From positions 1,297,388 to 1,355,068 of the forward strand of contig NZ_CP024770.1 of assembly GCF_011395035.1 (NCBI RefSeq): a DNA stretch of 57,681 nt, given 5' to 3'. The stretch's first letter is position 1, and each line of letters begins with the position of its first letter. The position numbers were made by a program, and so were the translations under genes. This document shows, in pieces, positions 24,914 through 33,719 of this stretch. The notes under the pieces were generated by a model. The model worked only from the letters and a program-made list of their open reading frames with translations. It had not been told where the DNA came from and made no database searches. This DNA comes from Pantoea cypripedii. Its GTDB lineage: Bacteria > Pseudomonadota > Gammaproteobacteria > Enterobacterales > Enterobacteriaceae.

Positions 24914-26464
24914 TCACAGACGGACTTCAATCAGGCAGGGACCGGGTTCACGGGCTGAGTTAATCATGGCCTGATAAAAACCCTGAGCGCTATCAACTGC
25001 AACGCCTGGCACCCCCATACTTTTCGCCATGGCAAGCCAGTCGATGCGTGGCTCACCGATGTCGATCATCGACAGCGCACGTTCCCCTGGCGTTCCGGCA
25101 CCCATGTTGGCGTACTCCGCTTTCAGGATGGCGTAGCTGTTGTTGGCGAAAATAATGGTGGTGACGTTCAGATTTTCCCTGGCCTGCGTCCACAATGACT
25201 GGATGGTGTACATCGCGCTGCCGTCTCCCACCATGCAGAATACGCGGCGGTCAGGGCAGGCTAATGCCGCGCCGGTTGCCACAGGGGTGGCATAACCGAT
25301 GGAGCCACCCATATTGTTGATGAGGTCATGCGGACGGGCACCGATAGTCAACCCGATTGACTCACGACCGGTGGTTAACGACTCATCCACCAGGATGCAG
25401 TGCTCAGGCATGGCCGCCGCCAGAGCATGGGCGATACTTGTGGGGTTAAGCGCGCCCTGCGGAATGGGCGCTTCAATGCGTCTTTGTGTCTTTGCTGCGG
25501 TACTGCTGGCACCGAGTGCCTGCAACAACATGTCAAAGGCCAGCTCACTGTCTTCGTCATCTTCAACCAGTTCATGCACAAGGGTTCCCTCCGCCTTCAG
25601 CAAACTCGGTTTGTCTGGATAGGCGAAGAAGGCGACTGGCTCACGGGTTTCAACCGTAATGATATGCCTGAATTCCTTCAGGAAAGCGATAGCCTGCGGA
25701 ACGGCATAAGGAATCCGGGCGATGGGAACCACCCCGGCACCTCGCTCAATTCGCGCCGTAAAAAACTGTGAGCCTAACTGCGCGCCAGTCGCCGCAGCAA
25801 CCCGGCCCGCTTTTTCCAGCGCCGCGCCGCGCGTTGCCTTGTTGGCGAGGATAATCAGTGTAGGTTCACCGGAGCGTAACACCCGTGCGACATGCTCAAT
25901 ACGTTCGCTGCGTGGCGTTTTGCGGCTGAGGCGGGGTGAGTGTGGCATCACCTGGGGGGCACGCACCTGTTGCCACGATGCGTCGCCAGGCAGGATCAAT
26001 GTCGCGATCTTTCCTGGGTGTTCGCCAGCCCGTGCCACTGCCTGAGCGGCATCCCAGCCGATGGTATCGGCTGATTCTGCACGGCGCACCCAGTGACTGA
26101 GGGGGCGAGCAAGGCCCTCAATATCAGACGTCAAAGGTGGGTCATATTTCAGGTGTGACGCAGAATGCTCGCCAATGATATTGACCATGCCTGACGAGGC
26201 ACGTCTGGCGTTATGGATATTGGCAAGACCATTAGCCAACCCCGGCCCGAGATGCAGCAATGTTGAGGCAGGCTTATCCTTCATTCGATACCAGCCGTCA
26301 GCCGCGCCAGTTGCTACCCCTTCGAACAGGCAAAGCACGCTGCGCATCCGCGGGTTCTCCCCCAGAGCCGCAAGGAAATGCATCTCCGAGGTACCTGGGT
26401 TGGCAAAACAGATATCCACCTCGTGGTCAACCAGCGTCGCGACCAGGCTTTCTGCTCCGTTCAT
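24914..26464 (-). CDS. ThDP-dependent acetolactate synthase/benzoylformate decarboxylase-like enzyme
   Basis: This 516-residue protein starts at MNGAESLVATLV; a longer frame to 26551 overlaps the upstream aldolase gene and is rejected. It has the three-domain ThDP enzyme layout: the catalytic glutamate Glu48 in LCLFEGVATGAADGW, an FAD/ADP-like middle domain, and the cofactor motif MVGDGSAMYTIQSLW ending in FANNSYAIL. Such enzymes decarboxylate 2-oxo acids. With a semialdehyde dehydrogenase in the same island, a 2-oxo acid to aldehyde to acid sequence is plausible. It follows the aldolase gene after 4 bases. Confidence 0.75.
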   Translation of the reverse strand: MNGAESLVATLVDHEVDICFANPGTSEMHFLAALGENPRMRSVLCLFEGVATGAADGWYRMKDKPASTLLHLGPGLANGLANIHNARRASSGMVNIIGEHSASHLKYDPPLTSDIEGLARPLSHWVRRAESADTIGWDAAQAVARAGEHPGKIATLILPGDASWQQVRAPQVMPHSPRLSRKTPRSERIEHVARVLRSGEPTLIILANKATRGAALEKAGRVAAATGAQLGSQFFTARIERGAGVVPIARIPYAVPQAIAFLKEFRHIITVETREPVAFFAYPDKPSLLKAEGTLVHELVEDDEDSELAFDMLLQALGASSTAAKTQRRIEAPIPQGALNPTSIAHALAAAMPEHCILVDESLTTGRESIGLTIGARPHDLINNMGGSIGYATPVATGAALACPDRRVFCMVGDGSAMYTIQSLWTQARENLNVTTIIFANNSYAILKAEYANMGAGTPGERALSMIDIGEPRIDWLAMAKSMGVPGVAVDSAQGFYQAMINSAREPGPCLIEVRL

Positions 26465-26468
26465 CGTC

Positions 26469-27326
26469 TCAGTACCCCGCCATTTCACGGGACTGGCCGA
26501 CCACGCCATAAGAGCGTTTCGGCGCAGACAGCAATAAACGGTAACCTTCATCCAGCAGGCGTCGGTGGTTATTCACCGTGACGTGCGGATTACCCACCAC
26601 AACATTGTGTTTTTTACAGGTTTCGACAATGCGTCGCATCGCATCCTGCACTTCCGGGTGCTCGTACTGGCGCGGCAGACCCAGCTCCTGGCTGAGGTCA
26701 CCTTCACCAATCAGGATAAAACCAATACCAGGCACATTGGCGAGCATGTCGTCGAGGTTTTCGATCGCCTGAGTACTTTCGCACATCAGACCGACCAGGA
26801 TTTCCCCTTGCGGAGCCAATGGCCAGACGTCTGCCTTTTGATAGTATTCGGCCATCGACAGCCCCCAGTAACGCGCGGCATTGGCCGGGCCGTCACCGCG
26901 CACACCTTTCGGTTCGTACAGCGGCGCGTTTTTTGGGCGGGCATAGCGGCAGGAAGCCACAGCGTTGTATGCCTGTTCCACCGTCGCCACATGCGGCCAG
27001 ACCACACCATAGCAGCCACGATCCAGAACCTGCTTGGCAAAGCTCTGATTCAGTTCAACACCGTTAGCCGGAATACGGGCAATGGGAGTGACCTGTGGCG
27101 CTACCGAGCCGGATTCCACGATTTGCTTGCGGCTCAGCATATATTGCAGCGCATCGCCCAGCGCACTGACATCGTACGGGTTGTGTTCCATCTCGTAGAC
27201 GATGCCATGATAGGGGGAATCGCTCATCTCGATGGCGGTTTGCTTGTCCAGTTTGGCAAAGGCCATGTAGGCCGGGTTGCCAGATTCGAAAGCGTGGATG
27301 ATGCTGTTCAGACGTGTAGCGGTCAT
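26469..27326 (-). CDS. HpcH/HpaI-family class II aldolase
   Basis: This 285-residue protein (start MTATRLNSII, preceded by GAGGAAGAGAATAT) belongs to the metal-dependent pyruvate-type aldolases. Visible features are PIARIPANGVELNQSFAKQVLDRG with the catalytic-region Arg, EPKGVRGDGPANAARYWG, and VGLMCESTQAIENLDDML with a metal-ligand Glu. Related enzymes cleave 4-hydroxy-2-oxo acids to pyruvate plus an aldehyde or oxaloacetate. Next to a LigJ-like hydratase it may cleave 4-carboxy-4-hydroxy-2-oxoadipate or a similar compound. That substrate is inferred. Confidence 0.75.
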   Translation of the reverse strand: MTATRLNSIIHAFESGNPAYMAFAKLDKQTAIEMSDSPYHGIVYEMEHNPYDVSALGDALQYMLSRKQIVESGSVAPQVTPIARIPANGVELNQSFAKQVLDRGCYGVVWPHVATVEQAYNAVASCRYARPKNAPLYEPKGVRGDGPANAARYWGLSMAEYYQKADVWPLAPQGEILVGLMCESTQAIENLDDMLANVPGIGFILIGEGDLSQELGLPRQYEHPEVQDAMRRIVETCKKHNVVVGNPHVTVNNHRRLLDEGYRLLLSAPKRSYGVVGQSREMAGY

Positions 27327-27355
27327 ATTCTCTTCCTCATGAGATGGGGTATGCC

Positions 27356-28201
27356 TCAGCGCAAGGCCGGGTAAAGTTTTTGAGCCGTCTTGCCAAATAC
27401 CCAGCTGCGTTCCTCCTCGCTCAGACAAACCAGGCCTTGCTTTGCGGTCGCCAGAATCTCCGTCAGCGTGCCCGGGGAGGTGGGGAAATTTGATCCCCAG
27501 GCCATGCGCTGTGCACCGAATGCTTCCGCGACGCGGGGAAAGAAGGTTTCAGCGCTGGCCTTATTCTTCACAACGTCACCAAAAATGCGCGGTGTCAGCT
27601 TCAGGTAAATGTTGGGCAGGTCGGCCAGGGCGAACAAACTGCTGGCGTCGTGATAGGGCGGGCCATCGAGTACGTCAGGACGCCCAAGGTGATCGAGGAT
27701 AATATTCACATCGGGAAAGGTTTCAGCCAGCATACGAACCTGCGGCAGGCCAATCGGGCCAGTCTGGATACACATGGGCAGCCCCAGTTCAGCCAGCACC
27801 TCCCAGGCTTTGAAAGCTTTAGGATTTTCAAGTTCACTGGGATCAAAGTCTTTAGTGGAGCCACCAGTAAAAATACGCAGACCAGCAAGGCCTTTTCCCA
27901 CCCAGCTCCTGATAACCACTGGCACATCGTCGGCCAACATATCCACGGAACCCACCGCCACCAGACGGTCTCGATGCTGGTAGCAGCCGTCAATCACATA
28001 GCTGTTATCAAAACCGTAGGTTGTTGACGAGTGAACAACTGCGGCTTTGGCGACTCCCGCCTCGTCCATCGCAGCAATCAGGGATTCAACTGTGTTTGGT
28101 CGCTCCTGCGACCAGTCTGAACGCTTGCCGAACAGTGGGGCTGGCGGGTAGCGCTTTTCGTCGTCTGCGATAATATGTGGATGAATATCAATGATGTTCA
28201 T
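27356..28201 (-). CDS. Amidohydrolase-superfamily TIM-barrel hydrolase A (lactonase-like)
   Basis: This 281-residue protein starts with the HxH metal motif IIDIHPHI and has VVHSSTTYGFDNSYV, ILDHLGRPD and WGSNFPTS. It is related to the family that includes 2-pyrone-4,6-dicarboxylate lactonase (LigI). The last motif has Asn where many family members have the catalytic Asp (WGSD); its paralogue at 32749-33600 shares this. It is in an operon with a LigJ-like gene, suggesting lactone or dicarboxylate chemistry. It is cytosolic, with no signal peptide. Confidence 0.75.
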   Translation of the reverse strand: MNIIDIHPHIIADDEKRYPPAPLFGKRSDWSQERPNTVESLIAAMDEAGVAKAAVVHSSTTYGFDNSYVIDGCYQHRDRLVAVGSVDMLADDVPVVIRSWVGKGLAGLRIFTGGSTKDFDPSELENPKAFKAWEVLAELGLPMCIQTGPIGLPQVRMLAETFPDVNIILDHLGRPDVLDGPPYHDASSLFALADLPNIYLKLTPRIFGDVVKNKASAETFFPRVAEAFGAQRMAWGSNFPTSPGTLTEILATAKQGLVCLSEEERSWVFGKTAQKLYPALR

Positions 28202-28215
28202 GCTCAGCTCCTGCT

Positions 28216-29244
28216 TTATTTACCTTTAGCCTTCAGATAGTTATCCAGACGCGGATAGACACGTCGCGCATTGCCTTCGAAAATGGCGTGGCGATCTTCA
28301 TCAGAAAGCGCTTCACACGCATCGATGTAGCGTTTGGTGTCGTCGAAATAGTGCCCGGTGTCAGGGTCTTTACCGCGCACAGCACCGATCATCTCTGAGC
28401 CAAATAACACGTTGCGGGTCGGCACTACCTGCGTCAGCAGTTCCACACCCGGATGGTGGTAGACGCAGGTATCGAAGAAGATGTTATCCAGCAGTCCTTC
28501 CAGCGGTCGTTTGGCCATCTCTAACGACATACCGCGATAGCGACCCCAGTGGTAAGGCACTGCTCCTCCGCCATGCGGAATCACCAGGCGTAAAGTCGGG
28601 AAGTCTTTGAACAGATCTGCCTGTAACAACTGCATGAAAACCGAGGTGTCAGCATTGAGGTAGTGAGCGCCCGTGCCGTGGTGGCAAGGGTTGCACGATG
28701 CTGCGACGTGAATCATGGCCGGCACGTCCAGGTCACACAGCGCCTCAAATATCGGATACCACTCACGATCGGTGACAGGTTTACCTGTCCAGTAACCTCC
28801 GCTGGGGTCAGGGTTCAGGTTACAACCGACAAAACCCATCTCCTCAATACAGCGCCGGAGCTCTGGCACAGAATTTTTTGGCGGAGCCAACGGCGATTGC
28901 GGTAACTGACAGACGGGAACAAAGTTGTCGGGATAAAGATCGCAGACGCGTCGTACCAGATTGTTGGAAACTTCCGCCCACTCCAGACTGGTACGTTCGT
29001 TGCCCAGGTGGTGGCTCATCAGTCCGGCAATCGGTGAGAACAGGGTAAGATCTCCACCGCGCTCTTGCTGCAACCGCAACTGGCCATGACCGATCCCCTC
29101 ACGAATCTGATCGTCAGTAACATGGGCACCAGCAAGCGGTGGAGCATTTAGCGGATCATCAGCGTACTCAATTTGTTTGGCACGCCAGTCACGGAACGAA
29201 GCCGGGACGGTGGTGAAGTGGCCGTGGCAATCAATAATCATCAT
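28216..29244 (-). CDS. LigJ-like 4-oxalomesaconate hydratase
   Basis: This 342-residue protein closely follows the pattern of LigJ, which hydrates 4-oxalomesaconate to 4-carboxy-4-hydroxy-2-oxoadipate in protocatechuate 4,5-cleavage. It starts MMIIDCHGHFTT, has FSPIAGLMSHH, NLNPDPSGGYWTGKP, the metal-site ISAAS-like IHVAASCNPCHH, VIPHGGGAVPYHWGR, and GSEMIGAVRG with Glu at the position where other amidohydrolases have Asp. Length and motifs look complete. Start choice is MMI at 29244 or the next Met. It sits between amidohydrolase A and decarboxylase-like protein B. Confidence 0.85.
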   Translation of the reverse strand: MMIIDCHGHFTTVPASFRDWRAKQIEYADDPLNAPPLAGAHVTDDQIREGIGHGQLRLQQERGGDLTLFSPIAGLMSHHLGNERTSLEWAEVSNNLVRRVCDLYPDNFVPVCQLPQSPLAPPKNSVPELRRCIEEMGFVGCNLNPDPSGGYWTGKPVTDREWYPIFEALCDLDVPAMIHVAASCNPCHHGTGAHYLNADTSVFMQLLQADLFKDFPTLRLVIPHGGGAVPYHWGRYRGMSLEMAKRPLEGLLDNIFFDTCVYHHPGVELLTQVVPTRNVLFGSEMIGAVRGKDPDTGHYFDDTKRYIDACEALSDEDRHAIFEGNARRVYPRLDNYLKAKGK

Positions 29245-29252
29245 CTGCTCCT

Positions 29253-30212
29253 TCAGGCCTGTGGGTCGACGAACAGTTCGTTCATGGACATACGCCGCGG
29301 AGTGAGACCCTGTTTGTACGCCGTTGCTTCCAGTGCTTCGATAGTTTTACGGTTCGCCTCAATGCCATAGGGCAGCGGGTCGTGACCGACAATCTTCCGA
29401 AGCTCAAGGTATTTTTTGTCGGTTTTACTGGTGGCTTCACCCGTATCAAGGTGGGCAAGGTAGGCTTTTTTCGCCTTGTCGAAAGCGTCATACAGGGATT
29501 TAGCAATCCAGGGGTGCTCGGCCAGTACTGAATCCTTCACCACGATCGTGCCATGCATCGGATAAACGCCAGTACGTGCGTAATATTCAGCTTCTACCTC
29601 AGCCGCATCTGGCAGCAGATCGGGATAGTCTGCGGCGACTTCTTTCCAGCCATCAGTCGGGTTGCCAGTTCGGCCAATCCCCGCATTGCCGCCAAATCCG
29701 GCCACCAGCTCGCCCTCAGCCATCATGTCAGCGAGGGGACGAGTTGCGTGAACAACATTGGCTGGCAGTTTGAGCTGGGTTACATGCTCCTCATCATCAA
29801 CCACCCATGTGACCTTATCTGAGTCCAGGCCGTATTCATCAATCAGCACCTGACGGTTCCAGACGCCAGTCGTGACGGAATAGGCACGAACGCCGACCTT
29901 TTTACCTTCCAGATCCTTCGGATGGCGGATGTTGGCATCCGGACGCACCAGCAGCCCCCCATGATGAAAACGGCGCACAACAAAAATGGGCAGGGCAACG
30001 AACGGAGCACCATAGGCACGGGCAATGATGTAGGTGGTGGGGGCAATTTCGCAGACGTCGAACTCAACATCGCGCACCATGCGTCGAAACGCCGCGATTT
30101 GTGGTTTCACAGTAATGAATTCAGCATCCACGCCTTCAATCGGAATAGCACCGCTGCGAATCGCAGCAGTATGCGGATGGTCGGCGATAGCAATTTTAAG
30201 ATGAACTGACAT
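29253..30212 (-). CDS. 4,5-dihydroxyphthalate decarboxylase-like protein B
   Basis: This 319-residue protein starts at MSVHLKIAIADHP, with an AAGGAAAG SD; an upstream in-frame extension to 30245 is rejected. It has the same fold as protein A: VDAEFITVKPQIAAFRRMV, EGKKVGVRAYSVTTGVWNRQ and SMNELFVDP at the end. There is no export signal, so an enzyme role in the cytosol is more likely than transport. It is the first gene of the minus-strand operon, divergent from a LysR gene 190 bases away, which probably controls it. Confidence 0.7.
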   Translation of the reverse strand: MSVHLKIAIADHPHTAAIRSGAIPIEGVDAEFITVKPQIAAFRRMVRDVEFDVCEIAPTTYIIARAYGAPFVALPIFVVRRFHHGGLLVRPDANIRHPKDLEGKKVGVRAYSVTTGVWNRQVLIDEYGLDSDKVTWVVDDEEHVTQLKLPANVVHATRPLADMMAEGELVAGFGGNAGIGRTGNPTDGWKEVAADYPDLLPDAAEVEAEYYARTGVYPMHGTIVVKDSVLAEHPWIAKSLYDAFDKAKKAYLAHLDTGEATSKTDKKYLELRKIVGHDPLPYGIEANRKTIEALEATAYKQGLTPRRMSMNELFVDPQA

Positions 30213-30402
30213 GTTTCTTTCCTTAGTGGTGATGTTGTCAAACAACGAATTGCAGACTGACGAGACAGCCCTTTTGGTTAAAACTGACCGTCACTTCCTG
30301 GCTCTGGATCGCATTTTTATGCTGCCCGCTGGATGGCTGTCCGTCGATTGAGTAAAAAAGAGTGAGGCTTAACAAAATGGTAAAACTGCTGAGGGAGAGA
30401 AA

Positions 30403-31398
30403 ATGGCAGAGTTTGACTGGTACCTTCAGGTCAACCTGAAGGCACGGCACCTGCGCCTGCTTGTGGCAATAGACACTTACCGCAATTTGACTCAGGTGGC
30501 CGAGATCACCCATGTGACCGTGCCAGCCGTGTCGAAATCGCTGGCTGAGCTTGAACGAGGGCTGGGCCTCAACCTGTTTTCACGCACCATGCAGGGCGTG
30601 GTGCCGACGCCTTACGGCGAATGCCTGATTCGCCATGCGCGCGCAATGACGGCGATCCTGCATCAGGCGCGTGATGAACTAAAAACTCTAAGTTCCGGGG
30701 CCGAAGGTAAAGTTCGCATAGGTATGTTGCCCGCCTCGGCTTCCGCATTGTTGCCACAGGCGCTGAGCATTCTCAAACAGCAATCACCGGGAACAAATGT
30801 GACGGTGCTTGAGGGTACTACCGAGTCGCTGCTGCCTGAACTCTGGCTGGGACATCTTGATTTGGTGGTGGGGCGTCTGCCTGCTCCGGATACATCGAGC
30901 AGCTTTGATGAGCAGGAGTTGCTGGAAGAACCGGTGATGCTGATGACCGGACGTCACCATCCGCTGGCGCGTTGCAAAAACGTGAAGTGGACGGACCTGG
31001 CGGCTTATCCCTGGATATTGCCCCCACCCGGTTCAATTCTACGCGACCCACTGGAGCGGGTGCTGGAAGCAAATAATGTGCCCCTGACGAATAACTATAT
31101 CGAGACGCTGTCAATTCACGTGGTACGCGCACATTTGCAGGTCTCTGATTTTATTGCCGTAATGGCAGGTTCGATCGCCAAAGACTTCGCGCAACCGCTG
31201 CATACGCTGCCATTGAGTTTACCGCGACTGGTTCGCCCGGCCGGGATGTTATGGAATCGCAACCGTGGTCTGACCCCCAGCGCCAAAATCATGGTTTCCT
31301 GTCTGGAAGAGGCAGCCCGGCAGCTGTCTGCCAACCTCGACAACACCTCACCTCTGGTTTCATCCTCTATCAATACCTTGCCAGACCACACATATTAA
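30403..31398 (+). CDS. LysR-type regulator 1 of the catabolic island
   Basis: This 331-residue regulator has the HTH LRLLVAIDTYRNLTQVAEIT and VPAVSKSLAELERGLGL, then a normal LysR effector domain. It is divergent from the minus-strand operon and faces the tctC gene, a classical position for controlling both. Large parts are nearly identical to the regulator at 39449-40393, which bounds the other end of the island. The effector is probably the imported carboxylate or a pathway intermediate. Confidence 0.85.
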   Translation: MAEFDWYLQVNLKARHLRLLVAIDTYRNLTQVAEITHVTVPAVSKSLAELERGLGLNLFSRTMQGVVPTPYGECLIRHARAMTAILHQARDELKTLSSGAEGKVRIGMLPASASALLPQALSILKQQSPGTNVTVLEGTTESLLPELWLGHLDLVVGRLPAPDTSSSFDEQELLEEPVMLMTGRHHPLARCKNVKWTDLAAYPWILPPPGSILRDPLERVLEANNVPLTNNYIETLSIHVVRAHLQVSDFIAVMAGSIAKDFAQPLHTLPLSLPRLVRPAGMLWNRNRGLTPSAKIMVSCLEEAARQLSANLDNTSPLVSSSINTLPDHTY

Positions 31399-31424
31399 AC
31401 ATCCGCGTTGTTCTGATCCCCCGA

Positions 31425-31444
31425 CCGGGGGCTATTAGCCCCGG
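31425..31444 (+). terminator. GC-rich stem-loop after LysR regulator 1
   Basis: CCGGGG and CCCCGG flank GCTATTAG, which can extend the stem. It lies 26 bases after the stop of the LysR gene. There is no T tract, so termination strength is uncertain. Confidence 0.45.
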
Positions 31445-31559
31445 CCCTCGGCGACGTTTACCCTCGGGTTAACCATTTGCTCAAACCATGAGTCGCTTTT
31501 CTCAATGGACACCAGGTTAACGCATGGACAACATTTGGCTAACGAACGATAAACATTCT

Positions 31560-31576
31560 GGCTGACCTGGTCAGCC
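31560..31576 (+). promoter_or_regulatory. 17-bp palindrome before tctC
   Basis: GGCTGACC-T-GGTCAGCC is a perfect inverted repeat with 8-bp arms about 30 bases upstream of the tctC ATG. It could be a regulator site or a leader hairpin. I did not find a second copy in front of the other operons. Confidence 0.5.
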
Positions 31577-31607
31577 TCACGCCAATGATGACCAGGAGAG
31601 AAAGGCT

Positions 31608-32639
31608 ATGGGGATTTCACGCCAGGGGATATTGCTCGGTTTAACGCTGACAGCAGCGACATGCGTGAGCGGTCCTGCTTTTGGTCAGTCCGTTGCCGAG
31701 TTCTATCACGGCAAAGTGCTTACGCTGCTGGTCAGTGCCGATGCCGGGACGCCAACCGACACCTTTGCACGTCAGTTTGCGCGTTTTTATGCAACCCATA
31801 TTCCGGGTCACCCGATACCAGTAGTGCAGAACGTGGTGGGGGCTGGAGGGATGGTTGCCGCCGCATCACTTCAGTCTTCGCAGCCGAAAGATGGCACCGT
31901 AGTTGGGTTCCTGCAACGCAACAATCTTTACACACCGCTGCTGGAACCTGATGGCAGCAATTTTGATCCGCGCCAGTTAACCTGGCTGGGGAGTCTCGAC
32001 AAAGTCAGCTACTCACTGGTCGCGATGACCCGGACCGGCGTGACTACAGCTGACGATCTGTTCAGGAAGACGTTATTTATCGGTGCGACTGGCTTCTCCA
32101 GTGAGAACCGGGTTTTGCCCGCCATGCTCGACCAGTATGCCGGTAGCAAACTAAAAATCGTTTCGGGCTACACCGGGCGTAGTGAAGTTTATCTGGCAAT
32201 GCAGCGTGGTGAAGTTGATGGCTGGGCCTCGACGGTGGATGGGCTACAGGAGGGAGAACCAGCACGTATGCTGGCAGATGGCCGCATGAAGGTGGTTTTG
32301 CATCTGGGCTGGCACAGCGATCCTGCTTTCCCCAATGTGCCCAATCTCAGCAGCTATATCACCAATCCGGATGCCAAAGCGTTGTTTAACTTTTTTCTCG
32401 CGCCGTTCGAAGCAGGGCGACCCATCGCGGTGCCGAAAGGCGTACCGCAGGATCGGTTGGATGCATTACGCAAAGCGTTCGCCGAAACAGTGACAGATCC
32501 CGAGTTCACGGCGTCGATGAAGGCGTCTGGTTTCCCGATTGAAGCAATTGACGGTAAGGAGGTGGAGAACATCATCGACGCGCTTTATGCCACACCTGAA
32601 GCGGTGCTGAAGCAGGCACGCAAGTTCCACAATCGTTAA
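31608..32639 (+). CDS. tctC: TctC-family (Bug) tricarboxylate-binding receptor
   Basis: This 343-residue protein has a Sec signal (GILLGLTLTAATCVSGPAFG) and the TctC pattern: FYHGKVLTLLVSADAG, then VVQNVVGAGGMVAAASL, and GEVDGWASTVDGL. Receptors of this type deliver di- or tricarboxylates to TctAB permeases. The permease is encoded two genes downstream, with an amidohydrolase gene between them. The ligand is inferred to be the island's carboxylate substrate. Confidence 0.85.
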   Translation: MGISRQGILLGLTLTAATCVSGPAFGQSVAEFYHGKVLTLLVSADAGTPTDTFARQFARFYATHIPGHPIPVVQNVVGAGGMVAAASLQSSQPKDGTVVGFLQRNNLYTPLLEPDGSNFDPRQLTWLGSLDKVSYSLVAMTRTGVTTADDLFRKTLFIGATGFSSENRVLPAMLDQYAGSKLKIVSGYTGRSEVYLAMQRGEVDGWASTVDGLQEGEPARMLADGRMKVVLHLGWHSDPAFPNVPNLSSYITNPDAKALFNFFLAPFEAGRPIAVPKGVPQDRLDALRKAFAETVTDPEFTASMKASGFPIEAIDGKEVENIIDALYATPEAVLKQARKFHNR

Positions 32640-32748
32640 TTCATACCCTACATAGAGTCTGTAAAGCATTCAGCTCTGATATTCATAACAAAATGTCATG
32701 ATCCCGCAGAGGATAAATGACAGCAAATCATTAAAAGGCCCGATCAAT

Positions 32749-33600
32749 ATGACACCGGAAATCATCGATATTCATCCGCATATTATCTCCACCGACACTG
32801 ACCGTTATCCGATTGCGCCTCAACATGGGCACCGTTCGAAATGGTCTGCCACCCGTCCTGCCACACTGGAAAAACTGATTGAGGAAATGGATGAGGCGGG
32901 GATAGCAAAAGCAGCGATCGTGCACTCTTCAACCACCTACGGCCACAACAATGCTTACGTTGCCGATTCCGTAGCGACGTATCCGCAGCGCTTTACCGGT
33001 GTGTATTCCTTCGACCTTCTTGCCCCGGATGCATTACACACTTTCGAATACTGGTTAGCCAGAGGAATGGGGGGAATTCGGCTATTCACCGGCGGTGCCA
33101 CCCATCAGACTGACGGCAGCTGGCTGGTAAACCCGGCAACGTTTCCGATCTGGCAGCGTTGTGCCGAACTTGGCATGACGATGGTCATCCAGACCACCCC
33201 GGAAGGGTTGAACATGGTGGCGGAACTGGCTGAGCGTTTCCCGGATGTCAGGATTGCGCTCGATCATTGCGGGCGTCCTAATCTGGAAGGGGGATTCCCC
33301 TATACCGCATGTAACGGGTTATTCGAACTGGCGAAGTACCGCAATATTTATCTCAAAATCACACCTAAAACTTTCGAGCTGGCACAGGCCGCTCCGGGTG
33401 GTGCTGAGGCATTTTTCGCTCATCTGGTAACGGTCTTTGGCGCAGATCATCTCGCCTTTGGCTCGAATTATCCGGCATCAGCAGGCCCGATGAAAAAACT
33501 GATAGAGCTGGGGCAAACCTGTTTCTCGGCGCTCAGCGAAGAGGAACAAGCCTGGGTCTGGGGGCGTACGGCGAAAATTCTTTATCCGGCTCTTGCCTGA
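32749..33600 (+). CDS. Amidohydrolase-superfamily TIM-barrel hydrolase B (lactonase-like)
   Basis: This 283-residue protein is a paralogue of the protein at 27356-28201: IIDIHPHIISTD, IVHSSTTYGHNNAYV, IALDHCGRPNL and FGSNYPAS, with Asn in place of the usual catalytic Asp. The start at 32749 is chosen because the paralogue starts at the same position; an in-frame ATG at 32698 would add 17 residues. It lies between tctC and tctAB, so it is part of the uptake operon. Two lactonase-like enzymes in one island may act on different intermediates or on each lactone isomer. Confidence 0.75.
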   Translation: MTPEIIDIHPHIISTDTDRYPIAPQHGHRSKWSATRPATLEKLIEEMDEAGIAKAAIVHSSTTYGHNNAYVADSVATYPQRFTGVYSFDLLAPDALHTFEYWLARGMGGIRLFTGGATHQTDGSWLVNPATFPIWQRCAELGMTMVIQTTPEGLNMVAELAERFPDVRIALDHCGRPNLEGGFPYTACNGLFELAKYRNIYLKITPKTFELAQAAPGGAEAFFAHLVTVFGADHLAFGSNYPASAGPMKKLIELGQTCFSALSEEEQAWVWGRTAKILYPALA

Positions 33601-33719
33601 CTGGATAAAAGGCGCTTAAGACGCGCCTGCCGGGAAAGCACAACGGGAAAGTGACGTTGTGTCTGTCCTCAAAACTCGTCTTCTCACTGAGTGAGCCAGC
33701 CTACTAATCAGGATGAATC

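Noticed and set aside
24008..30212. Decarboxylase-like proteins as ABC transporter receptors
   Set aside because: Neither has a signal peptide and no ABC permease genes are present in the operon.
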